From: Weissella viridescens
GTDB lineage: Bacteria; Bacillota; Bacilli; Lactobacillales; Lactobacillaceae
Assembly: GCF_003862435.1 (NCBI RefSeq)
Contig: NZ_RHGY01000003.1
Location: 90,256-154,255 of the forward strand
Direction: 5' to 3'
DNA length: 64,000 nt
Shown here: one piece after another, positions 16,238 to 25,966 of the stretch
Layout of the letters: the number at the start of each line of letters is the position of its first letter
Position numbering within the stretch: the stretch's first letter is position 1
Notes under the pieces: model-generated
Database searches by the model: none
What the model was told of the DNA's origin: nothing
What the model saw: only the letters and a program-made list of their open reading frames with translations
Translations under genes and position numbers: made by a program

Positions 16238-17329
16238 ATGACAGAAAATATCCTTGAAGTAAATGATTTAAAAATCAATTTCCACACTGACAACGGAGAC
16301 GTTCAAGCGATTCGTGATATCTACTTTAATCTTGAAAAAGGTGAAACCTTAGCTTTAGTTGGTGAGTCTGGATCAGGTAAGTCAGTTACGACACGTGCGA
16401 TTATGGGCTTGTTGGCTAAGAATGCGGAAATTGAACGCGGATCAATTCAATTTAAGGGTAAGGAATTAATTGACTTACCTGAAAATGAATTCCGATCAAT
16501 TCGTGGTTCTGAAATTGCAATGATTTTCCAAGACCCAATGACATCATTGGATCCAACGATGAAAATTGGACAACAAATTGCAGAACCATTGATTAAGCAC
16601 CAAGGTATGAGTAAAAAAGAAGCCTGGGATAAGGCTCTTGATATGATGAATCTTGTTGGGATTCCAAATGCGAAAGCTCATATTAACGATTACCCACACC
16701 AATTCTCAGGTGGAATGCGTCAACGTATCGTGATTGCAATTGCGTTGATTGATAATCCTGAAGTTTTGATTGCTGATGAACCAACCACTGCCTTGGATGT
16801 GACGATTCAAGCCCAAATTTTGGACTTGATGAAGAAAATCCAACGTGAATTGGGAACATCAATTATCTTTATTACCCACGATTTGGGTGTTGTCGCAGGG
16901 ATGGCTGACCGTGTGGCCGTGATGTATGCTGGACAAATTGTGGAAGTTGGAACGATTGATGAAATCTACGGTTTCCCACAACATCCCTATACATGGGGCT
17001 TGCTAAACTCAATGCCAACAACGCAAACAAGTAAGGGAAGCTTGGAAGCTATTCCAGGAACACCACCTGATTTGTTGAACCCACCAGTGGGGGATGCGTT
17101 TGCCGCGCGTAATAAATACGCCTTGGCAATTGATGAGAAAAAGCAACCACCTTATTTCCAATTGTCACCAACTCACTTTGCAGCAACATGGCTATTAGAT
17201 GAGCATGCGCCTGAAGTTGAGCCACCTTTGACAGTGCAACAACGTTGGGCAAAGTATAAGCAAGCTCATCCTGAAGCGGATAAAAAGCAAGCTCATCCAG
17301 TTGATGCATCTGCAATTTTGTCGAGATAG
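16238..17329 (+). CDS. oppD: Oligopeptide ABC transporter ATPase OppD
   Basis: The 363-aa ATPase is one of two that power the importer. It has Walker A GESGSGKSV, the signature FSGGMRQR, Walker B VLIADEPTTALDVT and switch His in FITHDLGV. The C-terminal oligopeptide-transporter region is recognisable (PQHPYTWGLL, IPGTPPDLLNPP). The usual family stretch with iron-sulfur cysteines is not present here. Its final 30 or so residues are charged and carry a repeated KQAHP. The gene ends ten bases before oppF. Confidence 0.92.
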   Translation: MTENILEVNDLKINFHTDNGDVQAIRDIYFNLEKGETLALVGESGSGKSVTTRAIMGLLAKNAEIERGSIQFKGKELIDLPENEFRSIRGSEIAMIFQDPMTSLDPTMKIGQQIAEPLIKHQGMSKKEAWDKALDMMNLVGIPNAKAHINDYPHQFSGGMRQRIVIAIALIDNPEVLIADEPTTALDVTIQAQILDLMKKIQRELGTSIIFITHDLGVVAGMADRVAVMYAGQIVEVGTIDEIYGFPQHPYTWGLLNSMPTTQTSKGSLEAIPGTPPDLLNPPVGDAFAARNKYALAIDEKKQPPYFQLSPTHFAATWLLDEHAPEVEPPLTVQQRWAKYKQAHPEADKKQAHPVDASAILSR

Positions 17330-17339
17330 GAGTTTGATG

Positions 17340-18290
17340 ATGGTAGAAGATCGTAAGAAACTGGTTGAAATTAAAAACCTAGACATTACCTTTAACAAAG
17401 GCCGTAAAAACCAAACTTTAGCGGTTCAAAACGCATCCTTTGATATTTATGAAGGTGAGACGTTTGGATTAGTTGGTGAATCGGGTTCTGGTAAAACCAC
17501 CATTGGACGTACAATTATGAAATTGAATGCGCCAACGGCCGGAGAAGTTTGGTATGACGGAACCGATGTCACTAAGATTAAAAAGAAGGCTGATATGAAG
17601 ACCTTCCATCAAGAAGTGCAAATGATTTTCCAAGACCCACAAGCATCATTAGATATGCGTATGAAGGTTAAGGATATTATTGCAGAAGGACTTGATGCCA
17701 ATGGATTGGTCGATAGTGCTGATCAACGAACACAAATTGTTGATGACATGCTCGAAACTGTTGGATTAAAGAAGGAACATGCGAACCGTTATCCACATGA
17801 GTTCTCAGGTGGACAACGTCAACGTATCGGAATTGCACGTGCTTTGGCAATGTCACCACGTTTCATTGTCGCTGACGAACCAATTTCAGCGTTGGACGTT
17901 TCAATTCAAGCGCAAGTTGTGAACCTTTTGCAAAAGTTGCAAAAGGAACGTAATTTGACTTATCTGTTCATCGCGCACGACCTTTCAATGGTTAAGTATA
18001 TTTCTGACCGAATTGGGGTTTTGCACTGGGGTAAGATGGTTGAAATTGGACCTGCTGATGAAGTGTATGATCATCCTTTGCATGACTATACACGTTCATT
18101 ATTGAGCTCAATTCCTGAGCCAGATCCCGATGTGGAACAAAATCGTGAACCGATTGTTTATGATCCGACCCGTGAAATGGACGGACAAGATCGTACAATG
18201 GTTGAGATTGCGCCAGAACACTATGTTTGGGCAACACAAGATGAAATTCCAATGTACCAAGATCGCGCCCGCGAGTTTGGTCTTATCTAG
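17340..18290 (+). CDS. oppF: Oligopeptide ABC transporter ATPase OppF
   Basis: The second 316-aa ATPase has Walker A GESGSGKTT, signature FSGGQRQR, Walker B FIVADEPISALDVS and switch His in FIAHDLSM. I chose the ATG at 17340, seven bases after GGAG. The codon just before it (17337) is also ATG. Longer upstream readings would overlap oppD without a ribosome site. The C-terminal HPLHDYTRSLLSSIPEPDP is typical of OppF. It is the last gene of the operon. Confidence 0.92.
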   Translation: MVEDRKKLVEIKNLDITFNKGRKNQTLAVQNASFDIYEGETFGLVGESGSGKTTIGRTIMKLNAPTAGEVWYDGTDVTKIKKKADMKTFHQEVQMIFQDPQASLDMRMKVKDIIAEGLDANGLVDSADQRTQIVDDMLETVGLKKEHANRYPHEFSGGQRQRIGIARALAMSPRFIVADEPISALDVSIQAQVVNLLQKLQKERNLTYLFIAHDLSMVKYISDRIGVLHWGKMVEIGPADEVYDHPLHDYTRSLLSSIPEPDPDVEQNREPIVYDPTREMDGQDRTMVEIAPEHYVWATQDEIPMYQDRAREFGLI

Positions 18291-18297
18291 GATTTAT

Positions 18298-18330
18298 AAA
18301 AGACGGAAATTTATTTCTGTCTTTTTTTTT
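18298..18330 (+). terminator. Intrinsic terminator after oppF
   Basis: AGACGGAAA pairs with TTTCTGTCT, followed by ten T residues. Confidence 0.85.
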
Positions 18331-18373
18331 ATGGGGTCAATGGTGGGTGAAGTACTTTTTTACCCGTTATTCA

Positions 18374-18382
18374 TGGTATAAT
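18374..18382 (+). promoter_or_regulatory. Extended -10 promoter candidate for gdpP
   Basis: TGGTATAAT fits TGnTATAAT and lies 37 bases before the gdpP start. The -35 region is T-rich but not consensus. Confidence 0.6.
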
Positions 18383-18418
18383 GGAAGACAATACAAAAAT
18401 GAGTAGGAGAACTATTTC

Positions 18419-20467
18419 GTGAAACAATGGCAAAACAAAATTAAAATTCCACGGTTATTTCAGAATCGTTCGATTGGTTGGATTGTCATTCTTGTCTCGC
18501 TGATTGCGCTCTTAGGCCTGATTTTAGCGTTTAACGTCAGTTGGTTAATTGGTGTGATTTGGCTAATCTTGGTCTTAATTGCCTTGACGATTATTTTCCG
18601 AACATTGCGGGGGATCAGTGATGATACTGCACAATATTTGACGAATTTGTCTTACCGTATTAAGCGTAGTGGTGAAGAATCAGCCTTGCAAATGCCAGTA
18701 GGATTACTTCTTTATAATGAAACACATACAGTAAATTGGGTTAATCCATACTTGCAGGATTTGTTGGGATCAGAAATCATTATTGGTCATCAACTATCAG
18801 ATCTTTCAGAAGCACTTGAAAAAATTGTGGATCAAGCCACGCAAGCACAGGATGAAGAACAGACGACGGATGATAACGAGACCACGAACCGTACGCGCCT
18901 TGAATGGTTAGATCGCGTATTTGAAGTCACGGTCCAAACTGATATTCAGGTCATCTACTTTTATGATGTCACGGAAAATGAATCTATTAAAAAAGAGTAT
19001 GAAGATCACCGACTCTTTATTGGGTTAGTATCCGTTGATAATTATGATGAAATTACAGAAAGTATGAGTGATGCGAATGCATCGGCTCTGCGTACGTTCC
19101 TAACCCGTTCCTTGACGAATTGGATGGATGGGCATGAAATCTATACCCGCCGGATTTCCGTTGATCGCTTTATGTTGATTGGTTATGATGCGGGATTAGA
19201 GCAAGCTGAATCGGATCGTTTCAGTATTTTGGATGATGTCCGTGAAGCAACATCAGCTCAAAACATGCCACTGACGTTAAGTATTGGAATTGCCTATCAT
19301 GAGGCGTCAATTAATCGTCTTGCCGAAAATGCTCAGTCAAATCTTGATTTGGCCTTAGGTCGTGGTGGGGATCAAGTTGTGGTCCGTGCGGAAGATGGCG
19401 AAGCTCGTTTCTATGGTGGTAATACCAATCCGATGGTGAAACGAACGCGTGTCCGTGCCCGTGTCATTTCGCAAGCATTAAGTGATTTAATTATCCAAGC
19501 TGATCAAGTCTTTATTATGGGCCATGCCAATCCAGATATGGATTCCTTTGGGGCGGCGCTCGGTGTACGTCGGATTGCCCAGATGCACGATAAGCCGTCT
19601 TGGGTAGTTTATGATCGTAGTCAATCAGCCCATTCCGATATTGAACGTTTGTTGGCTGATTTGTCCGAAGAACCACGTAATGAGAATGCGATTATTGAGC
19701 CGAATGATGTCTTGAGTCAAGCAACTGAGCATAGCCTGTTGATTATGGTTGACCACTCAAAACCGTCAATTACGGAATCACGTGAAGTGTATGACCGCTT
19801 GAGTGACCATGTCGTGATTATTGACCATCACCGTCGTGGTGAGGAGTTCCCATCTGAACCACAGTTGGTGTATGTCGAATCATATGCCTCATCAAGTTCA
19901 GAATTGGTTTCAGAACTCTTTGAATACCAGCCAAATAAACAAGGTCGTGGTTTGACGCGAGTTGAAGCCTCAGCCATGTTGGCGGGAATTCAAATTGATA
20001 CGAAGTCATTTACGTTACGAACAGGAACGCGAACATTCGATGCAGCGAGTTATCTTCGTTCTGTCGGTGCTGACGGAACGTTGATTCAAGACTTCATGAA
20101 GGAATCAGTTGATTCATATCGTGATCGATCACGTTTAATCGAACAAGTTCAGGTTTATGATGATGTGGCCGTGGTGGTTGCAGATGATAATATCCAATAT
20201 GATTCAGTCGTTGCTGCGCAAGCTGCAGATAGTTTGTTACAATTAATTGGGGTGAAACGTTCGTTTGTCATTACCCGACGTGATGATGATACCATTGCTA
20301 TTTCAGCCCGTTCCGATGGAACGGAAAATGTGCAGATTGTGATGGAACAAATGGGTGGTGGTGGCCATCTAAGTAATGCGGCGACGCAGTTACATGATAC
20401 GACCACCCAAGCCGCTGCGGAAATGCTCAAGCAGACGTTAACCGATTTAGCTGAAAATGAAGAATAA
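18419..20467 (+). CDS. gdpP: Cyclic-di-AMP phosphodiesterase GdpP
   Basis: GdpP degrades the second messenger c-di-AMP, which controls potassium, osmolyte balance and cell-wall stress. The 682-aa protein has two N-terminal membrane helices (about residues 18-60), a PAS-like region and a degenerate GGDEF domain. The DHH phosphodiesterase domain follows, with [11 protein letters not shown] near 368, VDHSKPS and [10 protein letters not shown] near 468, and a DHHA1 part with [10 protein letters not shown] near 646. It starts with GTG after TAGGAGA. rplI follows after 14 bases and dnaB lies beyond, a conserved Firmicute order. Confidence 0.95.
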   Translation: MKQWQNKIKIPRLFQNRSIGWIVILVSLIALLGLILAFNVSWLIGVIWLILVLIALTIIFRTLRGISDDTAQYLTNLSYRIKRSGEESALQMPVGLLLYNETHTVNWVNPYLQDLLGSEIIIGHQLSDLSEALEKIVDQATQAQDEEQTTDDNETTNRTRLEWLDRVFEVTVQTDIQVIYFYDVTENESIKKEYEDHRLFIGLVSVDNYDEITESMSDANASALRTFLTRSLTNWMDGHEIYTRRISVDRFMLIGYDAGLEQAESDRFSILDDVREATSAQNMPLTLSIGIAYHEASINRLAENAQSNLDLALGRGGDQVVVRAEDGEARFYGGNTNPMVKRTRVRARVISQALSDLIIQADQVFIMGHANPDMDSFGAALGVRRIAQMHDKPSWVVYDRSQSAHSDIERLLADLSEEPRNENAIIEPNDVLSQATEHSLLIMVDHSKPSITESREVYDRLSDHVVIIDHHRRGEEFPSEPQLVYVESYASSSSELVSELFEYQPNKQGRGLTRVEASAMLAGIQIDTKSFTLRTGTRTFDAASYLRSVGADGTLIQDFMKESVDSYRDRSRLIEQVQVYDDVAVVVADDNIQYDSVVAAQAADSLLQLIGVKRSFVITRRDDDTIAISARSDGTENVQIVMEQMGGGGHLSNAATQLHDTTTQAAAEMLKQTLTDLAENEE

Positions 20468-20481
20468 AAGGAGATAATACG

Positions 20482-20934
20482 ATGAAAGTAATCTTTTTAG
20501 AAGACGTTAAAGGTCGTGGTAAAAAGGGAGACATCAAGGACGTTCCTGATGGTTACGCCAACAACTTCTTAATTAAGAATAAGAAAGCTGAACCTGCAAC
20601 TAAGAAAAATGTTTCAGTGAACAATGCCAAAAAGAAGGCAGAAGAACGTGATGCCGCTGAAGAAAAGGCGGCGGCTGAAGCTTTGAAAGCTAAGCTGGAA
20701 GCTGACGACGCTGTCGTTGAAGTGAAAGCGAAGGCCGGAAGTGATGGTCGTTTGTTTGGAGCAGTTTCATCAAAGCAAGTTGTTGAAGCTGCGAATAAGC
20801 AACTTGGCATCAAGCTTGATAAGCACAAGATGGATATGAAAGAACCCATCCGTGCGCTTGGCTTCTCAAACATTAAAATCAAGTTACACAAGCAAGTTGA
20901 AGCAACTTTGCGTGTACACGTGGTTGAGCAATAA
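20482..20934 (+). CDS. rplI: 50S ribosomal protein L9
   Basis: The 150-aa protein binds 23S rRNA and projects from the L1 side of the ribosome. The N-terminal [19 protein letters not shown] and GYANNFLI are diagnostic, followed by the long Lys/Glu/Ala-rich connecting helix and the C-terminal domain ([13 protein letters not shown]). An AAAGGAG ribosome site precedes the ATG. It shares a transcript with gdpP. Confidence 0.97.
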   Translation: MKVIFLEDVKGRGKKGDIKDVPDGYANNFLIKNKKAEPATKKNVSVNNAKKKAEERDAAEEKAAAEALKAKLEADDAVVEVKAKAGSDGRLFGAVSSKQVVEAANKQLGIKLDKHKMDMKEPIRALGFSNIKIKLHKQVEATLRVHVVEQ

Positions 20935-20943
20935 CGTATTTTA

Positions 20944-20978
20944 GAAAAGCAACGTTAGTGATAACGTTGCTTTTTATT
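20944..20978 (+). terminator. Intrinsic terminator between rplI and dnaB
   Basis: AGCAACGTT and AACGTTGCT form a perfect 9-bp stem with a T-rich tail. Confidence 0.85.
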
Positions 20979-21034
20979 TTGTGTGAATCTGTTAAAATAA
21001 GGAAGACAGAACAAATTTTAAACGAGGTGGGCAC

Positions 21035-22444
21035 ATGCCAGAAAATAATCAAAATGTTGCTTTAAGTGCACCACAAGATATTAAAGCGGAACAAGCGGTG
21101 TTGGGGTCGATTTTACTTTCGACAGACCCGACCGATTTGTTAGCACAAGTGTCATCAATCTTGACGCCAGCGGACTTCTTTAGAACAGCACATCAGTTAA
21201 TTTTCCGCGCCATGTTGAATCTGGATGATGAGCAACGCGCAATTGACGTCCTAACCATCACCGATGAACTTGAGAAAGAAAATCAGGTGGAAAATGTTGG
21301 TGGGATGGCCTATCTAACTGAACTGGCGACGAGTGTGCCGGTTGCTGGAAATGCCATGTACTATGCGCGCATCGTTAAGGATAAGTCGCTCCGGCGTGAA
21401 TTGATTGATACTCTGCAAGAAGGAACGCAAGGTTCGTATACCGGTGCTGAAGATGTTGAAGAATTGGTGGCTGATGTCAGTGCCAAGTTGGATACGATTA
21501 ATGCTGGTGAGAAAACCACAGACTTTAAAGATATTGCAGAAGTAGTTAATCGTTCATTTGAACAGATTGAAGCTAATTCTGGAACTGATGACCAGGTGAC
21601 GGGACTTGCCACAGGTTATCCAGCTTTGGATAATTTAACAACGGGTTTTCATGGCGGTGAAATGATTATCGTAGCTGCGCGACCAGCCGTTGGTAAAACT
21701 GCTTTTGTTTTGAATATCGCGCAACGCGTGGCGGTGGCTGATCCGAACTTGCCGGTTGTTATTTTTTCTTTGGAAATGCCGGACACGGCGTTGGTTAATC
21801 GAATGTTAGCTGCCGAAGGAAATATCAATTCGCAACACATGCGAACGGGAACCTTGGATTCAGAAGAATGGAATAGTTTGGCAGTGGCCATGGGTTCATT
21901 ATCAAAGACGAAAATCTTTATTGATGATACACCAGGAATTAAAGTGAATGAAATCCGTTCAAAGCTACGTCGACTTCAGAAAAAAGAAGGCCAAATTGGT
22001 TTGGTCATTATTGATTACCTTCAATTGATTGAGGGTAGCGGTTCGGAAGGACGTCAGCAAGAAGTTTCAGCAATTTCACGTTCGATTAAGAAGATGGCGA
22101 TGGAGTTGGATACACCAGTGATTGCGCTATCGCAGTTGTCACGTAGTGTGGAACAGCGTCAAGATAAGCGTCCGATGCTTTCGGATATTCGTGAATCTGG
22201 ATCAATCGAGCAGGATGCGGACATCGTGGCCTTTTTGTATCGTGATGATTATTACCGCGACAATGAGGATGATGATAGTCCACAAGATCCACGTGAAGAA
22301 GAAGAACAAGATGTGGGTGAGATTGAAGTCATTATTGAAAAGAACCGTTCTGGAGCACGTGGAACGGCTCACCTATTATTTGTGAAATCCTATAATAAAT
22401 TCTCAAATATTGAGTATCGGGATGATGGTAATGGCTTTGGATAA
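21035..22444 (+). CDS. dnaB: Replicative DNA helicase
   Basis: This 469-aa hexameric helicase (DnaC in Bacillus naming) unwinds DNA at the replication fork. The N-terminal domain begins IKAEQAVLGSILL. The RecA-like domain has Walker A ARPAVGKTAF near residue 215, Walker B LVIIDYLQLI near 326, and SQLSRSVEQRQDKRPMLSDI followed by the arginine-finger region EKNRSGARGT. A GAGGTGG ribosome site precedes the ATG. A terminator separates it from rplI, so it probably also has its own promoter. Confidence 0.97.
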   Translation: MPENNQNVALSAPQDIKAEQAVLGSILLSTDPTDLLAQVSSILTPADFFRTAHQLIFRAMLNLDDEQRAIDVLTITDELEKENQVENVGGMAYLTELATSVPVAGNAMYYARIVKDKSLRRELIDTLQEGTQGSYTGAEDVEELVADVSAKLDTINAGEKTTDFKDIAEVVNRSFEQIEANSGTDDQVTGLATGYPALDNLTTGFHGGEMIIVAARPAVGKTAFVLNIAQRVAVADPNLPVVIFSLEMPDTALVNRMLAAEGNINSQHMRTGTLDSEEWNSLAVAMGSLSKTKIFIDDTPGIKVNEIRSKLRRLQKKEGQIGLVIIDYLQLIEGSGSEGRQQEVSAISRSIKKMAMELDTPVIALSQLSRSVEQRQDKRPMLSDIRESGSIEQDADIVAFLYRDDYYRDNEDDDSPQDPREEEEQDVGEIEVIIEKNRSGARGTAHLLFVKSYNKFSNIEYRDDGNGFG

Positions 22445-22450
22445 GTAAAT

Positions 22451-22480
22451 GAATCAGTCAATCAATCGGTTGACTGATTC
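22451..22480 (+). other. Perfect hairpin between dnaB and the MFS gene
   Basis: GAATCAGTCAA and TTGACTGATTC form an 11-bp perfect stem with an 8-base loop, six bases after the dnaB stop. The T tract after it is short (TTTCGTT), so it may be a weak terminator or an attenuator for the next gene. Confidence 0.6.
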
Positions 22481-22502
22481 TTTCGTTGTAAGGGGGAAAG
22501 GA

Positions 22503-23699
22503 ATGTTGCAAAAAAAGGGGATGACGCTGAAATGGTTACTATTAGCGTCTTTAATTAATAACTTCGCGTTTGGCTTTATTTGGCCAGTCACAACGGTGTA
22601 TTTAAATGGACCATTACACCAATCCTTGGTGGTAGTCGGTTGGGTGATGCTATTGGTTGCGTCCGGGCAAGCCTTTGGATCCATTATCAGTGGCCGGCTG
22701 TTTGATCGTTTTGCGCCCTATAAGTTGATTTTAATGGGAACTTTGGGGATGATTTGTATTCAAGTTCTCTTGATTTTCTTCCACGGGTGGCCATTTTATG
22801 CAGTGAATTTAGTTGTCGCAGCTCTGCTCAATGGGTGGATTATGGCGATTATTAATGCGTATGGCACATTGGTTAAAGAGCATGATGGCCGGTTCGTTTT
22901 TAATATGTTGTACTTTACGAATAATTTTGGTATGGTTTTTGCAACAGCCTTATTAGGTCTTATTTATCCCTTTGGGATTGTTTGGCTCTTTATCTTGTCG
23001 CTCGGCTTGTACTTTGTCCTATTAGGGATTGTCCGGCATGCGTTTAATATTGAGATTACGGTTGATGAAACCAAGCAACAAACGGTAACGCCAAAGCTAC
23101 CACGTTGGAATTTAAAATTGGTCTATGGCGTGATTATTGGTCTGATCGTGCTTTGGATTGCCTATGCACAGTGGCAGGGAAACCTATCTGTGTATATGAC
23201 AACGGACCTACATTTGCCACTTTGGCAGTATTCGCTACTTTGGACCATTAATGGCCTTTTGATTGCAATGATCCAAGTAGGCTTAAACGCTTTCCATTTG
23301 GTGACGAGCCCCAAGGCCATGTGGGTGCAAATATTTGGTGGGATCTTTATGTTCGGGTTGGCCTTTTTGATTTTACCATTCGCCCACGACTTTACCGGGT
23401 TTGCGATTGCCATGGTCATTACAACGTTTGGGGAAGTTACGGCATTTCCAATGATTCCAGCCCTTGTGAATGAATTGACACCAGCGGCCTTAAAGGGACG
23501 CTACCAAGGCTTGGTTGCTGCAGCACCATCAGTGGGACGTGCAATTGGACCATTAGTTGGTGGGATGGTGATTGAGCGTGATGGTTATGCCGCATTATTC
23601 AACGGGGGAGCTTTATTAGTCTTTATTACTTTTGCCGTGTTGGCCCTCTTGATGTTGAAGGGGTACCGGCATACGCAACAATTTACTGAAGGAGATTAG
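22503..23699 (+). CDS. Major facilitator superfamily transporter
   Basis: The 398-aa protein has about 12 membrane helices. A typical MFS loop motif, SGRLFDRFAPYKLI, follows helix 2, and PALVNELTPAALKGRYQG marks the second half. Drug or metabolite efflux is the likely role, but the substrate is unknown. I chose the ATG at 22503 after AGGGGGAAAGG. An upstream in-frame ATG would place the perfect hairpin inside the coding sequence. It is two bases from a FUSC-type membrane gene, so the two are probably co-transcribed. Confidence 0.85.
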   Translation: MLQKKGMTLKWLLLASLINNFAFGFIWPVTTVYLNGPLHQSLVVVGWVMLLVASGQAFGSIISGRLFDRFAPYKLILMGTLGMICIQVLLIFFHGWPFYAVNLVVAALLNGWIMAIINAYGTLVKEHDGRFVFNMLYFTNNFGMVFATALLGLIYPFGIVWLFILSLGLYFVLLGIVRHAFNIEITVDETKQQTVTPKLPRWNLKLVYGVIIGLIVLWIAYAQWQGNLSVYMTTDLHLPLWQYSLLWTINGLLIAMIQVGLNAFHLVTSPKAMWVQIFGGIFMFGLAFLILPFAHDFTGFAIAMVITTFGEVTAFPMIPALVNELTPAALKGRYQGLVAAAPSVGRAIGPLVGGMVIERDGYAALFNGGALLVFITFAVLALLMLKGYRHTQQFTEGD

Positions 23700-23701
23700 C
23701 A

Positions 23702-24268
23702 GTGATGCAAATGCACCATTTAAAATTTAGATTTGGCTTAAGAACCTTAAAAACCGGGATTTCTGTGATGGTCTTAATTATTATTTTTTTGGTGTTCCAT
23801 CGTGGAAACCCGATGATTGCATGTTTGTCAGCTGTTTTTTCCTTGCGTAATGATTTTGAGACAACGATTCAATTTGGTGAATCACGAGTGATTGCCAATG
23901 CGATTGGTGGAACCTTTGCCATGATGTATTCATTGGCGTTAATGCAGTTTCACCATGCTGACTGGGTTCAAGTGATTATCCTGCCCATTTTATTGATGAT
24001 GGTCATCGCCGTAAATGATGGCATTAATAATAATCGTGGGATCATCGGTGCATCAGCCGCCTTTTTGATGATTTGTTTCACAATTCCAAGTGATGGGGAT
24101 TACCTTTATGCCGTAGCCCGTGTGATTGACACCTTCATCGGAACAGCTGTAGCCATTGTCATGAATATCGGGGTGCATCCCATTAAGTTTGATGAGCCAC
24201 TTAAAAAAGATGTTCAGAAAATGCATGAACATATTATTGAAGAAGTTGAACATAAATCACATCATTAA
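23702..24268 (+). CDS. FUSC/aromatic-acid-exporter-family membrane protein
   Basis: This 188-aa protein has several hydrophobic helices. LRTLKTGISVMVLIIIFLVF and the FSLRNDFETTIQFGESRVIANAIGG region resemble the ArAE_1/FUSC family proposed to export aromatic acids or related compounds. It ends in a short charged tail with HEHIIEEVEHKSHH. It starts at GTG, seven bases after GGAG; an ATG one codon later is an alternative. The partnership with the preceding MFS gene suggests export, but the substrate cannot be read from the sequence. Confidence 0.7.
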   Translation: MMQMHHLKFRFGLRTLKTGISVMVLIIIFLVFHRGNPMIACLSAVFSLRNDFETTIQFGESRVIANAIGGTFAMMYSLALMQFHHADWVQVIILPILLMMVIAVNDGINNNRGIIGASAAFLMICFTIPSDGDYLYAVARVIDTFIGTAVAIVMNIGVHPIKFDEPLKKDVQKMHEHIIEEVEHKSHH

Positions 24269-24270
24269 AC

Positions 24271-24312
24271 AAAACGCAGTCTTTTCAGCACACTGAAGAG
24301 ATTGCGTTTTTT
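24271..24312 (+). terminator. Intrinsic terminator
   Basis: An imperfect stem of AAAACGCA...TCAG with CTGA...TGCGTTTT is followed by T residues. Confidence 0.75.
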
Positions 24313-24399
24313 ATATGTACTTTTGGGCTGTATGTGTATCTAAAATATGTTACATTGGGACCATTCAAGTTATCACAAACAGAAATCAGGTATATCAAT

Positions 24400-25356
24400 A
24401 TGAAAGCAATTCAAATTAAAGTTGCCGGTGGGGATCCAGTCGTTGCTGAAATTCCAGTACCAACTGAAGTCGCTGCTGACCAAGTTCGAGTCCATGTGCA
24501 AGCCTCAGCGTTGTCTAATTTAGCCAAACGCGTTGCAACTGGGGCGCATTATTCCGCGGATGATGTTTATCCTAAAACGGTGGGCCTTGATGGGGTTGGT
24601 ACGTTGGATGATGGCACTTACGTTTACTTTGATCACCCATTAGATGGGGCGTTAGCGGAAGAAGTGATTGTGCCAATTGATCATGTGATGGAAATTCCAA
24701 CACGGCTAGATCCAGTTACCGCAGCAGCATTACCCAATCCAGGGATGAGTTCATACGCAGCTCTCATCTATCGCGCGCAGTTACGACCTGGGGAAACCGT
24801 CCTTATTAACGGGGCAACTGGCGTGGCGGGACAACTAGCGGTGAAGATGGCTTACGCGTTAGGGGCCAAGAAAGTGATTGCGACTGGACGCCGGGCTGAG
24901 GCATTAAACGCTACTGGAGCGGATGTCACGATTGCATCAAACCAGTTAGACTTGACGAATCCTGAAAGCCGCGCCGCTTATGGGGCAAGCTTAGCCACGG
25001 TTGCCGGTAAGGTTGATGTTGTTTTGGATTACCTGTATGGTCCTAGCGCTGAAGTACTCTTAACAACCTTGGCACAGACGACGGCAGGTAGCCATCCAGT
25101 CCGATATGTCGAAGTTGGTGCTATGGCGGGGGCAACGTTGACCTTACCAGCTAGTCTGCTGCGGTCATCAAAGCTAAGTTTAATGGGGTCAGGTTTGCAG
25201 GCAGTTGATGCAGCTGATTTGCAAGATGCAGTTGCAAACACGTATCAATTAGCGGGGCAATATGGTTGGCAAGTACCAACGCGTGCCTTTTCATTTGATG
25301 AGATTGCTACGGCTTGGACGGCGCCCAATAACCCACGGGCCGTGATTACTTTTTAA
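24400..25356 (+). CDS. Zinc-independent medium-chain dehydrogenase/quinone reductase
   Basis: This 318-aa protein belongs to the MDR (quinone oxidoreductase-like) family. It has a catalytic domain followed by a Rossmann domain with ETVLINGATGVAGQLAVKMA. Cysteines of the structural zinc site are absent, so it is of the zinc-free type and probably uses NADPH to reduce quinones or enones. I chose the ATG at 24400, nine bases after AGG. A longer in-frame reading from 24334 has no ribosome site. The substrate is unknown. Confidence 0.82.
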   Translation: MKAIQIKVAGGDPVVAEIPVPTEVAADQVRVHVQASALSNLAKRVATGAHYSADDVYPKTVGLDGVGTLDDGTYVYFDHPLDGALAEEVIVPIDHVMEIPTRLDPVTAAALPNPGMSSYAALIYRAQLRPGETVLINGATGVAGQLAVKMAYALGAKKVIATGRRAEALNATGADVTIASNQLDLTNPESRAAYGASLATVAGKVDVVLDYLYGPSAEVLLTTLAQTTAGSHPVRYVEVGAMAGATLTLPASLLRSSKLSLMGSGLQAVDAADLQDAVANTYQLAGQYGWQVPTRAFSFDEIATAWTAPNNPRAVITF

Positions 25357-25360
25357 ATTA

Positions 25361-25397
25361 AAAAACGTCATCCAGCAATTGCTGTGATGACGTTTTA
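25361..25397. terminator. Bidirectional terminator between convergent genes
   Basis: AAAACGTCATC and its near complement GATGACGTTTT flank CAGCAATTGCTG, with A- and T-rich ends. It serves the reductase gene on plus and ybaN on minus. Confidence 0.85.
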
Positions 25398-25398
25398 T

Positions 25399-25821
25399 TT
25401 ATTCGGATTCAACTGTTTCTTCCAGCTGCGGCGCTGCTTGGTGGCCCTTAAACCATGACTTGAACCAATAGCCGCGATAAAAGGCTTCCATTGAAATGAT
25501 TTGTGCGGCTGAACAACCGATTAGTGTAAGCTGTAACCATAATTTACCGACAGTAAAAAACGGAATTGCCATAAATCCGGCTGACATGGCATAAATAGCC
25601 AAGCGTTGCTTTTGGCTTAGTTTACGTTGGTAGACCCCTTCTTCGACATAGCGTTGGTAATACTTGTTTTGAATTAACCAAGCATGCAAGCGGGGTGATG
25701 AACGCGCCCAACAAAAGGCCGCAAAGAAATAAAAACCAGTAGTGGGTAAACCAGGGATCCAAATGGCGACCGTTCCAATTGAGAACAGGATGAGGCCGAG
25801 GAGAATGTATAAGTAGCGCAT
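25399..25821 (-). CDS. YbaN-family (DUF454) membrane protein
   Basis: The 140-aa membrane protein begins MRYLYILLGLILFSIGTVAIWIPGLPTTGFYFFAAFCWARSSPR, which is characteristic of the DUF454/YbaN family: a Gly/Pro-rich helix pair followed by a short Arg-rich loop. I chose the minus-strand ATG at 25821, preceded by AAAGGA, instead of a longer in-frame reading. The family has no firmly known function. Confidence 0.8.
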   Translation of the reverse strand: MRYLYILLGLILFSIGTVAIWIPGLPTTGFYFFAAFCWARSSPRLHAWLIQNKYYQRYVEEGVYQRKLSQKQRLAIYAMSAGFMAIPFFTVGKLWLQLTLIGCSAAQIISMEAFYRGYWFKSWFKGHQAAPQLEETVESE

Positions 25822-25966
25822 AAGATAATATCCTTTACAAAGTGTGCTGGGAATAATTGCTGGCATCATTATAACAAGAATTTATGGGAACGCCTATGGA
25901 TTCCCCTATTTTGTTTTAGATTTGTTATAATGTTGATAACAGAAAAACATAGAGGGGGCGACGGTG

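Noticed and set aside
22449..22502. Upstream ATG for the MFS transporter
   Set aside because: The added part would be encoded by the perfect hairpin after dnaB, and the strong ribosome site lies before the ATG at 22503.
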